A stretch of DNA of 19,258 nt from the NCBI RefSeq assembly GCF_000003605.2, contig NW_003140812.1:1313075-1332332 (forward strand). Reading direction: 5' to 3'. Origin of the DNA: Saccoglossus kowalevskii (lineage: Eukaryota > Hemichordata > Enteropneusta > Harrimaniidae). Shown piece after piece: positions 1 through 8,636 of this stretch. Positions within the stretch are counted from its first letter, which is position 1; every line of letters starts with the position of its first letter. The position numbers and the translations under genes were made by a program. The notes beneath the pieces were generated by a model. That model saw nothing but the letters and a program-made list of their open reading frames with translations, was not told the DNA's origin and ran no database searches.

Positions 1-360
1 CGTACACTGTATTGTGTTTCTAGCTTGAAATAAAAATCTGACTAACTAAAAATCTAGTATTTGTAAGGAATATATACTGGTTTGTCGACAATTTGTTCAA
101 TATCCTTATAAGCTCTTAGTAAATAGTTTGTATACATAATTATTGGCCTCAACATAACGTTACTCGGTAGATATTGCTTGTGGAAAAACCAATTCCATTA
201 ATGGTTTATTCAAACTGATACGTACAATGAAAATATAAAGTTGAATGATGTCTACTCAATCCAAGCCGTTTTGTCGACAAGACGATGTGCGTGATAGGCT
301 TCACATTTTAGTCTCTACTATGCTACATTCAATGTATTTCAGACAAGCCAGTTTTGTCAT
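1..360. other. Unannotated AT-rich DNA
   Basis: No gene, structured repeat or strong motif is visible. TTTGTCGACAA-like words occur twice (near 80 and 270), which is within chance expectation. Every reading frame is interrupted at short intervals. Confidence 0.6.
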
Positions 361-394
361 CACATTACCCAATCATGTCATCACCGCATCGTGT

Positions 395-455
395 TAGATG
401 TGGGTCTCATGCGACGACGGGTATACGACGGGTGTAAATTACATTGTTCGCTTGA
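395..455 (+). repeat. Decayed TTAA-MITE copy, core only
   Basis: This stretch aligns with the core of the intact element at 3078-3202 in the same orientation. The block at about 424-452 matches roughly 24 of 29 positions of the core segment from TATACAACG through ATTGTTTG, with a small insertion after GCGACGA. Upstream sequence back to about 365 aligns weakly, and the terminal repeats cannot be recognised. It is best read as an old, eroded copy of the same non-autonomous transposon. An 80-codon minus-strand open frame crosses it but shows no protein signature. Confidence 0.5.
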
Positions 456-786
456 CCAGACGACTGTGTAAACTGATTACCAGTAAAATAATGTTGTGTG
501 CCATATGGTTGTGATATGGATATAATTTGTGACAATGAATAACGTTGTCCGGTAATTAAAATCGAATGATTTATTTTGCAATGCATTGACCTTTCTCCAA
601 TGTACGCTATATTTCGAATGTTTATATTGCTATTAGCTATGGACTCCACGTTTAATAGCTAGCATTCATGTATCAATGTTGCCATCATTGGTTTATATTG
701 TTCCAACGGCGAACTAGTTAGAAGTTATTGTTAAAGATGTATTTACGCGAGTAGCGAAGCAATGAATCGGAGCACTTGACACGATG
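456..786. other. Unannotated spacer
   Basis: Sequence of mixed composition between two decayed MITE copies. No coding signal, RNA gene or tandem repeat is evident. Confidence 0.5.
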
Positions 787-939
787 TTGAAGCGCCACCA
801 GAACCGTCACGCAGCGACATAGTCGTCCGACAAGCTTTTGAATTTCGTGAGAACAAACACTTTATTTAACATTTATTTTATGCGACCAACTATGGTTCAC
901 CGTTAGATTTTGTTCGTGCGTCAAGACAACATTTTTCAA
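787..939 (-). repeat. Decayed TTAA-MITE copy
   Basis: The start reads TTGAAGCGCC, against TTAAAGCGCG in the intact copy at 9576-9700. CCGTCACGCAGCG and GAATTTCGTG follow, in the same order as in the intact copy. The GAATTTC to TTTAACA part matches about 26 of 33 positions. After it a weak match to the TATACGTCGCTATG core is visible around 882-896. The right end is poorly defined. It lies in the same orientation as the copy at 9576 and opposite to the copy at 3078. The divergence implies an old insertion. Confidence 0.45.
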
Positions 940-1198
940 AATACTTCTTACAGGGTCAAGAAATTTTATGGTGTTTTTGTTGTTGTTATGATTGTTATAC
1001 CAACCAACGAGAAATGACTTGATCACACACCAGTCTTACAATTGCATTCATATAAATGAATGGCGTTACACCATATACAATTTGCATATATGTTAATGGC
1101 TGGAAGTAGTATGACTCAAAGATGAACCAATTCAAAAATGGCTAGAACGTAAAAATAAATATATGTTTCGCGAAGATAAATTCGTCAGAATATGCTCG
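940..1198. other. Unannotated spacer
   Basis: AT-rich DNA with one short hairpin, CATTCAT-ATAA-ATGAATG, at about 1045-1062. An inverted repeat of that size is expected by chance in a window this long. No gene signal was found. Confidence 0.5.
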
Positions 1199-1271
1199 TT
1201 ATGTGCTGCAAATTGATCATTATATGCTGCCGTTCGTCTTTATATGCTGCAACTATGTCATTATATGCTGT
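1199..1271 (+). repeat. Phased 20/21-bp imperfect tandem repeat
   Basis: Four units begin with TTATATGCTGC or a one- to two-base variant, at 1199, 1220, 1240 and 1261. The spacings are 21, 20 and 21 bp, close to two turns of B-DNA. The first 11 bases of each unit are nearly fixed while the remaining 9-10 bases vary freely. This differs from an ordinary recent tandem duplication, in which the whole unit would be similar. A 79-codon open frame spans the array, but its repeated LYA and CC residues are by-products of the repeat. Confidence 0.7.
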
Positions 1272-1600
1272 CCTGCCGTCATGGCACGCTGACAATTCTT
1301 GTATTGTGTTGACATTGCGTCGTTCATGCGTGAGCCCGGACGTCTTTCAAAGTAACCATCATGTAACATTTGCAAATGGTGGGATATCGTGTCAACTCCG
1401 GTATCACATTACCCACTTTCAGTATTTTTAACTGCTGCTGCGTTTTATCACATTGGTTGTAGGAAATTCGTCTGTTCCATTTTGTAATTAGGTGATTTGA
1501 AAACGTTTTTCTACTTCTATTTACATCGCCGTCTACAATTTGCTTTTGTATTCAGATGCCTTGATGAAGTGTGGCCGGTTTTTCAGTGGATTTATCATTC
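1272..1600. other. Unannotated spacer
   Basis: No gene was recognised. The word ATTTGCAAAT, a 10-bp palindrome related to the octamer, lies at about 1368-1377. It is unremarkable on its own. Confidence 0.5.
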
Positions 1601-1645
1601 ATTAAATTAAATTAAATTAAATTAAATTAAATTAAATTAAATTAA
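1601..1645 (+). repeat. (ATTAA)9 pentanucleotide microsatellite
   Basis: Nine uninterrupted ATTAA units occupy exactly 45 bp, preceded by CATTC and followed by AAGTA. Perfect periodicity indicates recent slippage, so the locus is probably length-polymorphic. Confidence 0.97.
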
Positions 1646-2270
1646 AAGTACACAACACTTTCCAGCGACACATTTCCCTGTACCGGACGTCTCTGGTGTA
1701 ACAGATATTTGCAATCTTAACATAAGATAATATGAAGGTAATATTTTTTGCGCCAGTAACTGTTTTTGATGGCGCTTGCGTGTAATAAATAATAAAGGGC
1801 AAATGTCATTTACGAACTTTGAAATGTATTAAATCACTCCGTGGGCATTGCGGGAAAATACGCAATAGCTTTAGGGTGTGGTAGCTTTCCAACAGCTCCG
1901 CGTGATATCTTCCATAAATCAACGAAGAAAATCCTATAATGCACACGGATGCATCTGTGTGGAAATGGTTCAAGCACAGACAATTGTCTCACCTTTGACA
2001 CGCGTCTGCGTACGTAACTCACCAGGAGCAACCATGAATCACCAATGTTTTCTTGTAATTTAATTGATTAATGTTGCGAGAATACAATTCGTAAATAATC
2101 ACTTGTCTATGGACGCAATGAGCGCAACTCGATACGACGAAAATCGGAGCGAAATGGGATTACTACTATTAAACTTGCTCTTGGGAGCGTTCTGCTTTAT
2201 TGCCTTAATTGGAATTTAATTTCTTCTATTTGATAAGTCTAGCCAGATTGGTCTGGAATCATTGAGTATT
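1646..2270. other. Unannotated, mostly unique DNA
   Basis: No repeat family or RNA gene was recognised. Overlapping open frames of 61-65 codons on both strands around 1834-2063 look like chance frames: there is no domain, no low-complexity bias and no convincing splice context. The part from about 2090 is richer in CpG and more even in composition than its surroundings. That would be compatible with a conserved non-coding element but does not show one. Confidence 0.45.
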
Positions 2271-2364
2271 CCTCCGTGGCAACGCAATGTGTGCGTTGCT
2301 AATGAGAAGTTCGGAATTAGAGCTGTCTTCACTGACAACTTTCGAATGAGATCAGTTACGGAGG
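2271..2364 (+). other. Nested inverted repeats, possible structured element
   Basis: An outer pair, CCTCCGT at 2271-2277 and ACGGAGG at 2358-2364, encloses a perfect 8-bp hairpin, GCAACGCA-ATGTG-TGCGTTGC (2279-2299). Inside there is also a weak stem AAGT/ACTT (2307-2310 with 2338-2341) around TGTC/GACA (2324-2327 with 2334-2337). Together these could fold into a branched structure. Each piece alone is at chance level for a 19-kb window, and no known RNA family is recognised. The GTGGCAAC word also resembles an RFX half-site. Confidence 0.25.
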
Positions 2365-2686
2365 TCGAGCTACAATGATAGATCGTTTACACACCAGCCT
2401 GGCAAACCCACTTTCGTGTCTCCCCACAGACGATTCCGTCAATATTATTAATTAGCCGCCGCTATCCACCCGTGCACTCCACTGGGCCCTAACAGTACCG
2501 GTACACAGATCAGCGGTCTACATGGACCCTATTATCCGCTTATTAGTCGACTCGGTTCGCCGAATTTTCTGCACAGTTTACGTCAAGAAAAAAAGCCTCT
2601 ACCGTTAATGAAATAATATGTCAAGAGAAATTATCATTCTATAAAATGGAGATTTCACATCGTGTAGAAGACCTTAATATTTTAAG
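2365..2686. other. Unannotated, balanced-composition DNA
   Basis: The sequence is less AT-rich than most of the window and contains one TATTAATTAG homeodomain-type core near 2448-2457. It holds no long open frame. It could be regulatory sequence, but only cross-species conservation would show that. Confidence 0.35.
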
Positions 2687-2763
2687 TCTCGGTAACCGCT
2701 GCGGGGTTCCGCGTAATTATGGTACATCCGCACGTAGCGGGTAAGGTAATCTCGGTAACCCGC
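2687..2763. repeat. Short direct and inverted repeat block
   Basis: TCTCGGTAACC occurs at 2687-2697 and again at 2750-2760. The second copy also closes an inverted pair, GCGGGT (2737-2742) with ACCCGC (2758-2763). An 11-bp match alone is expected by chance across the whole window, but one 63 bp away is less likely. It may be a remnant of a small repeat, of unknown kind. Confidence 0.35.
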
Positions 2764-3073
2764 CTTCGAGGCTCTACAAAACCCTAACGGCTAAATTAAA
2801 CAGTCTTTGCGAACAGTGGGTGACTGTACCATTTGTAAGAATCTTCCATAATTTGACCCATATTACCGATACTGGCACGTAGAATATACGTTTATCTTGC
2901 AGTGACTTGACAGGGACGTATGATATATTACGTAAAGTGTCAGAGGGGTTAATGATCATCAGGATCATGTATATTCACCCTGAATATATGATATAAGTGT
3001 GTTGATGTTTTGGTTTTTTTTCATGAATCGTTAGGACTGAAAACGTCTGAAATTTCACCTGGCAATGGTTACA

Positions 3074-3206
3074 TTAAAGGGCGGTGGTGTTCGCGTCGCG
3101 TTCTGTTCGGTATGGGACTCATAGCGACGTATACAACGCGTGTAAGATACATTGTTTGTTTACAAGGAATTCGAGCACGCGCTGCGCGACGACCACCGCC
3201 CTTTAA
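3074..3206 (+). mobile_element. Complete 125-bp TTAA MITE (copy 1)
   Basis: The element proper is 3078-3202, flanked by TTAA at 3074-3077 and 3203-3206. Its ends are perfect terminal inverted repeats of at least 11 bp (AGGGCGGTGGT), after which the arms continue imperfectly (TTCGCGTCGCG against CGTCGCGCAGCGCG). It has no coding capacity, so it is a non-autonomous miniature element. TTAA target duplication is typical of piggyBac-type transposases. Because TTAA is palindromic, a TA duplication with longer ends cannot be excluded. The copy at 9576-9700 agrees with it in 119 of 133 aligned positions without gaps (TTAA included), proving a dispersed family. A 76-codon open frame running through it is incidental. 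Confidence 0.85.
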
Positions 3207-4241
3207 AAATTCAGTATCGGATACGCCAGTCACTGCATGATCGTTTATGTTTTGGGTAAGATCACCATTGCTTTTATGTCCTTATAAATTCATTTAAAAC
3301 GCATTACGTCATATTGTCAAAATATAGCTCAATGATAGGTTTAATCGACGTACATACTCAGGAAGCCTAGTGATAAATCTAATTAAATTTGCCTGGAACG
3401 GCGACTGCCGGTAAAAGAAATTCCTGGTTCATACTAAACTTGAACTCGAGCGGATTTACGGCAGTGGGCGTCACGTAGTCTGAACATCTCTACAGCATAT
3501 TCGAAACAAAGCTATTAAGTGTATATTAACATCTATACATGCCTGGTCAAACAGTGGTGCATGTTATACGAGTCTGAAAGTTGTGAAATCCGGCTCAAAT
3601 AACACTGCTTCAGCTCCGTAGACCACCGCCATATTTGTTTGTACAGCGCAGCACTTGCGCTGCGTGTCAGTACGTTGTCCAATTTCATATTGTTGCACTA
3701 TTATTCGTGAACTATTTTGATTGCCTGAATGTGTACGAATTGCGGTAAATATGTACTAAACCTCCGGTTTTGAATGTTGTTGTTTTTTTCAGAATGTTTG
3801 AAGGTTGAAGATCGTTTAGGTTTTTCATTGTGATGTTTGTTCAAATTTCATGTGCTGACTGACATTGTGCGTCACAGTGTTCTTATAAGCACGGATTCAC
3901 CTACAACAGCAGTAATTTGCGGCACGGAATAAAAAATTTCATTAAATCTTCATTTTTTAGTTACATTCAACGCAATAAAAAAGGACAACTTACGAGAAAT
4001 AACCAACGCTGTCAGAATTGCGTTGAAAGGCAGTTTTATATTTGCGGCATAAAGTTTTGAACTTCGAACTCATATTGTGAAAATTCAAATCATAATTACC
4101 ATAATTCTAAGGACACCTCTATTACGTTCCCTTAACTTACTCTTACGTGCATTATTTAATAGTACAAAGTGCATATATGCAAACGGTACGTCGCTCTTCA
4201 TCTACAGCGTAATTTCGATATAGTACTACAAACTTAACGAA
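3207..4241. other. Unannotated DNA between MITE and palindrome
   Basis: Mixed AT-rich sequence with no gene. GACCACCGCC at about 3621-3630 recalls the MITE end, and a 7-bp hairpin CAGCGCA-GCACT-TGCGCTG follows at about 3644-3662. This could be a worn MITE terminus, but nothing else of the element is recognisable. Confidence 0.4.
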
Positions 4242-4255
4242 GTACGCATGCGTAC
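4242..4255. other. 14-bp perfect palindrome
   Basis: GTACGCATGCGTAC is fully self-complementary with no spacer and contains a GCATGC core. About one palindrome of this length is expected by chance in a window of this size, so it is recorded without a function. Confidence 0.3.
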
Positions 4256-6106
4256 AAGAGCTCGAGGGAATGTGTTGTTAGGGAAAGATGAAAGCTATTA
4301 AGAGTATGTCTAAAACAGCGATCCTAAACAAACCAGTGATTCAAGTCTGTATTTAACTGTCTACGTATACTCGGTCTAGAATTTGACGGTTTATTTCCCA
4401 ATTAGCCCGGGTCGTCAGAGTGAGATGTAACTCTATAATGGGAAATCACGAAGCAACTGTTATTACCTCCGATTGTATTTGTATTTTATCACAACCATGG
4501 TGTTACTAACAAGAGCTTTGTTGAATAAGTCTACCCACCCTTTGTAAAAGCCACATCATATACGGCGATTTCCACTTTGTTTTAGTAGCCCATCATCGGC
4601 GGGAATAGTATCGCCGATAATGACAGCAAGTGCCCTATTAAAGTTGAATGTTAACACCGACGGATTTTAAAAACGTGTCACGCAACAGTTGAAGCGTTGT
4701 TATTACAGCGATGGAGACCTCCGTCGGAGTGTGTAACAGGGTTGTCAACATTCGTTATTTTCCGGTATTATTGTGATTTATATATCTTGATGGCCCTCTC
4801 ACCAATTCGTGCACTCGTGGCTACAGAAGTGTGCCGAAAACAGGATATTACTTTAAACTCAATGCCAAGTTCATTTGGGAGCGCGGACCGCGGTGGGATT
4901 TGTGTTTCAGTCGATGATATTCAGTCGCTGCGTGTTGCTGAAATTAGCCAATCCCATGGCACTAAGTCTATATTAGCACTTAATTTACTGGCAAAGAAGT
5001 AAACACAATGAATCATAGTGAATGTTTACGTAATAAATCTAACTGTTTTTTCCCCTATTCAGGCAAATTTGCTATCATGAGATTAAGCACGTACCGAGTT
5101 GTCTCGTTAATTAAATTTGACAGTGTTAACTTGCATGAATGCCGACTATAGATCCATTTTACTTTAAATGCATTTCCATTGTTCATAAAAGAGAAACACA
5201 CAAAGACTAATTTGATTAGAGATTAAATTTGTCATATTCCGTGCCTGCACCTGAAGTCATGTATTGATTCTTATAAAACATCAACTTCCGCTTGCTTTAT
5301 ACTCAACAGTTCAGTTCAGACCAATATTTACCGATTCCATTACTCTGTTGAAATCACTTGGCTTCTTTCCGCCCGTGTTTCAATAATAGCGTATCGTTAA
5401 CGTGATCAGTTATATGCTCCGCTCGTTAACGGTTATTGATTTTCCCCCCAAAATTATACACCCACATGTATACCTGCGCATGCACAGAAGTGTTGAGAGA
5501 TTGGGAAGATGTGGGGTATAATTTAGCGGATACTGCCAAATTGAAGTGACTTTATTTTAGGACGTTGTGTGTTTTTATCTACGATGAATAAAGTCCGTCG
5601 TGAAACAGGGTAAATGTACTCCATTACGTTCACAAAACCATCTGCGCTAGATTTTGTTAAAAACGAGATGATGAGGTTTTAATTTTATTTTTTTCTTCCT
5701 GACAATTAATCTTTTTTTCTTTTTTTTAAGAGTGAGACTAAAACTCACCTTCTACTGTTGGACGAGATCCCGTGAATGCGATAGTAAATTCGCCATCTCA
5801 GTGAGGCGATAAAAGCTATGGTCGAGTACTACTCCACAATACAAACATTGCCTTTATCAACTAGACTCCCTAGTCTCGATTTATTTTACAGGCAACTCAT
5901 AAACCGGGGCTACTCTGTTGAAGTGATTTGGTTGTATACACTGGGTGAGACGGAGTAGATTAGACACACAGGATTTAAATTGGATTTCAATACACTCAAA
6001 TTTTAATCTTATATTGTTCGATTAAAATGTCCATTCACACACACATACGCGTACGTAACACACACGCAGTTAATCTGAAAAACAGGTTTTAGAAATGAAT
6101 TTCGGG
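4256..6106. other. Unannotated AT-rich DNA
   Basis: The longest open frame, 101 codons at 4697-5002 on the plus strand, contains no recognisable domain, signal peptide or biased composition, and I do not call it a gene. A pyrimidine-rich tract at about 5679-5728 ends in TTTAAG and resembles a splice acceptor, but no open exon follows. A CA/CG-rich patch at about 6034-6067 is a degenerate (CA)n. Confidence 0.45.
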
Positions 6107-6116
6107 GCGCATGCGC
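6107..6116. promoter_or_regulatory. NRF1-like GCGCATGCGC palindrome
   Basis: GCGCATGCGC followed by A matches all but the first base of the symmetric NRF1 site (YGCGCAYGCGCR). NRF1 sites often mark CpG-rich, TATA-less promoters in animals, and this one lies just upstream of the most CpG-rich part of the window. No transcript start or gene can be tied to it, so any promoter role is an inference. Confidence 0.25.
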
Positions 6117-6226
6117 AAATAAACAACCTATCGTTTCTGTTTTAAGATTGCCATGATGATGGCATCACTTGATTAGGGTACATAGAAAGTGTTGTTTTGC
6201 CATTTTATTTGGAAAAATCCTTGCTG

Positions 6227-6349
6227 TTTATAGCGCCAGTCGTCACGCAGTCCGTGTTTGAAATTTACAAACAATGTATTTTACACGCTTTGCAATCGTC
6301 GCATAGGACCCATTCTGGACACCGCTGGATACGTCCACAATGGCCTTTA
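6227..6349 (-). mobile_element. Diverged full-length TTAA-MITE copy (copy 3)
   Basis: In the same orientation as the copy at 9576, the order is preserved throughout. A TTTATAGCGCC start corresponds to TTAAAGCGCGG, followed by GTCGTCACGCAG, then AAACAATGTATTTTACACGC exactly as in the intact copy. GTCGCATAGGACCCA corresponds to GTCGCTATGAGTCCCA, and the end is TGGCCTTTAC. The terminal repeats are eroded and the TTAA flanks are no longer intact, so this is an old insertion. The left end of a 118-codon open frame (6258-6614) lies inside it and is incidental. Confidence 0.7.
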
Positions 6350-6618
6350 CCTCGTATCGTTACTTACAACTGAAGACAGAATGACGTGTTTGTTACATGT
6401 AAGCACGAGATGCATAAAACACACTAATACTGTCGCTATGCTGTATTATTTATCTCCACTGCGTACAAGAAACAGTCACGCACCCTTGGCGCAGATGCAA
6501 GTCACACGAATCGATCACACATTGCACGTTATTGGCGCGCCGGTACGAAAGCGTTCCCAAGGTCAGAAAGGTCCTGGAACGAACGCGCCCAGTTCTGTCC
6601 TGACTGTATCGTAAAACT
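6350..6618. other. Spacer between two transposon copies, with nested inverted repeat
   Basis: The notable structure is GGCGCG (6534-6539) and CGTTCC (6552-6557) facing GGAACG (6576-6581) and CGCGCC (6584-6589), giving a two-part stem with unequal loops. Between the arms lies AGGTCAGAAAGGTCC, which resembles a spaced nuclear-receptor direct repeat (two AGGTC half-sites, 3-bp spacer). The structure may belong to an unrecognised small transposon. There is no gene. Confidence 0.35.
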
Positions 6619-6781
6619 TTAAAGCGGAGGGGTCGTCGCCTGCGCACGCGCGGGAATTGAGTCCCAAGCGACGATAACAACGTTCGCTAAAACGCAAAGG
6701 CTCATGGGTAGGCACTTGTTTGTAAACAAAGACAAGCTATGGCTGTTGCCACATGTGCAGGTAGCGACTCCCCCGCTTTAA
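6619..6781. mobile_element. 155-bp TTAA element of a second, related family
   Basis: The element is 6623-6777, with TTAA at 6619-6622 and 6778-6781. The left end reads AGCGGAGGGGTCGTCGCC. The right end, read on the other strand, is AGCGGGGGAGTCGCTACC, which agrees at 13 of 18 positions. The end sequence resembles that of the 125-bp family. A fragment near 6659-6684 (GAGTCCCAAGCGACGATAAC) recalls that family's core, though in a different setting. It has no coding capacity. It may be a rearranged relative mobilised by the same transposase. Confidence 0.6.
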
Positions 6782-7867
6782 CTCGATACAGCCCGGTAAT
6801 GCTCTTGCTCCGGGCATTTTGTTTCTTAACAGCGTGCATAATAACGTTTTTAAAACGCTCAACATCGCGGATACACGGCAAAATATTGGTCGCTCAGATC
6901 AAGGGGGAAAGCGCGAAAGCAACCGGAAGGTTACTGGGTATACATAACTTGGCAGCTGAAGGTGACTAACCTTAAACAGATCACTGATTGGAGTGTATTC
7001 AATGTAGTAATGACTGAAATAGCCTCTGGTCGAGTGCATAATATAAGAACAACTCACCGCGATGTTGGTTATCTGAATGATGCATACAGGAAGCTCTGTT
7101 TCTCGTAGATGGAACACAGGGGGAATGTGGTGACGTAGCCCTGCGGCAAAACCGGCAAAGCTAGCTCATATAAGTACACACTTGTGTATGCTTTCGCATT
7201 CCTAGTTTAGATAATAATCCGGGTATACACCTACATTCAAGTGTTTATGATATAATATTAATAAAACTAAAAATAATGTATAACGTGACTATGCGCATCA
7301 GGGATCGGGGTTCAGTGGATCGCTCTACGGCACCAGACTGGCAACTTAACAGAATACGGTCACGGTCGTGAGTTTCCGTCCGAACATGGATATCGATATT
7401 GATGTTGGAATGTCGCAAACTGTCGGCACGGCAATGAGAGTGGGACGCGGTACGCCGTTGATATAAACAGCGTCTGTGACGATGTTTTAAAGTTGGATCC
7501 CTGAATACAGAAATTCAACGGATGTATTACTCAATGGTATCGCGTGTATACGATGAAATTAACAGCGTTCTATATATACCGCGATTCTGTTTTTGTGCTT
7601 TTTAAAACAAAATGGAATTGTTCACTCACTGTAACACGTCAGACAGTGGTCTAGTTATTATTTGGAAGCATTATAGACCATGTATTAAACACAAGAAGAA
7701 ATGGTCGAAATGATCACTTGAACCTAATAAATACTATCACAATGTCGATGTATACTAAGTATCCAAATCGATTGTTTCGCCGTTAACCGCGTCTACTCTC
7801 AAAAATCAATCAGCCTTTTAAAAAGAGATCGAATTTCCTCAAATTGCCGTTAACCATGATGGAAAGG
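6782..7867. other. Unannotated DNA with one small hairpin
   Basis: There is no recognisable gene. At 7465-7487, AAACAGCGTC-TGT-GACGATGTTT forms a 10-bp stem with a single mismatch. GCCGTTAACC is repeated at 7779-7788 and 7846-7855. Both are recorded as minor structure of unknown meaning. Confidence 0.4.
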
Positions 7868-7902
7868 ACGGTTTCTATGCATCTAAAGGGCATAGAAACC
7901 GT
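7868..7902 (+). other. Perfect 13-bp stem-loop
   Basis: ACGGTTTCTATGC (7868-7880), a 9-base loop (7881-7889) and GCATAGAAACCGT (7890-7902) form a perfect stem, extendable by two G-U pairs in RNA. An uninterrupted 13-bp arm with a short loop is expected about 0.006 times by chance in a window of this length, so it is unlikely to be accidental. The stem is shorter than a microRNA precursor and matches no family I know. A snap-back remnant of a foldback transposon, or a templated inverted duplication, are the likeliest origins. Confidence 0.75.
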
Positions 7903-8344
7903 TTCTTGCAACTTCGCATCTGCGCATGACCGTGAATCGGCAGTGTCGCGATGTGGTGATGATATTGCAATTATTTCTCTGCACATTGTCAGATTTCACA
8001 TATTAACAGTTCGAAGGTTACGTCATTTTAGGCACTGGATTTGGTTTGATGTAATTCCGAAGATGTATGTCGGAAATCGGAACCTTTTATTTCATCGTGT
8101 AAGCGGGCTTTCCAATACGAACACATGTCATCATGGGAGCCAAGAATGAATGGCAAAGATCAAGCAAACTTGATTTCGGAAACGTTTCTCACACCTGACA
8201 GCGAAAATAAAGGTTATAAGTTATCTGTTCTGATATCTCCATCTGTTACTGTCACATTCCACCCACGCACACAATATGTGAACACCAGACACAACTATTT
8301 TAATTTAGTTTAACTACCAAAGCATTAAACTGCGGCTCCAGGTG
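7903..8344. other. Unannotated DNA with chance open frames
   Basis: Open frames of 101 codons (7844-8149) and 62 codons (8125-8313) cross this stretch on the plus strand. The translations show no domain, membrane segment or signal peptide. The first frame also contains the stem-loop at 7868-7902. I do not call either a gene. Confidence 0.4.
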
Positions 8345-8376
8345 TATAAAAGAAAGATGGCCGCCAGACTCCAGTA
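8345..8376 (+). promoter_or_regulatory. Candidate TATA box plus initiator
   Basis: TATAAAAG at 8345-8352 is followed, 28 bp on, by CCAGTAT with its A at 8373, close to the normal TATA-to-start distance in animals. AAGATGGCCGCC lies between them and resembles a YY1 site. A downstream ATG at 8357 opens only 21 codons. No gene follows to support it, so it may be fortuitous. Confidence 0.2.
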
Positions 8377-8600
8377 TGCAGATGCGCTCAGACGTGATAC
8401 ATTGAATTGTAGTGCCTTGTGAAATCACTCTTTTCGACAATCTGAATGCGTGGAGTTACACTTATTAATATTTATTATTTTTATTAGTCGTACACAATCC
8501 TGAATGTATAAGAGAAACAACTGCCAGTGTGTTGTTAGTTTTCAAACTGACTGTCAATCATTCGCAACGCTGCCTGTATCTCATTCGTTATTAGCAAATA

Positions 8601-8635
<35 letters not shown>

Positions 8636-8636
8636 A
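8601..8636 (+). repeat. (TAAA)9 tetranucleotide microsatellite
   Basis: Nine perfect TAAA units in 36 bp are flanked by AT-rich DNA. Purity suggests recent slippage. Confidence 0.96.

Noticed and set aside
2219-2379. Open stretch of about 57 codons that could be an exon (frame ending in TGA near 2379)
   Set aside because: No clear acceptor/donor pair and no recognisable protein. Open stretches of this length are common by chance.
4589-4620. ATCGGCG/CGCCGAT inverted repeat
   Set aside because: A 7-bp stem with a 10-base loop is expected many times in a window of this size.
4697-5002. 101-codon open frame, plus strand
   Set aside because: No recognisable motif, no supporting splice or promoter context, and a length within chance expectation.
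5743-5830. Minus-strand AAGGTGAGT donor near 5750
   Set aside because: The sequence upstream on that strand has stops in all three frames close to the donor.
6258-6614. Longest open frame, 118 codons, plus strand
   Set aside because: It starts inside a decayed MITE, overlaps an opposing 76-codon frame, and its translation shows no domain or signal. A frame of this length is plausible by chance in 19 kb.
7844-8149. 101-codon open frame, plus strand
   Set aside because: It includes the non-coding stem-loop at 7868-7902 and shows no protein family signature.
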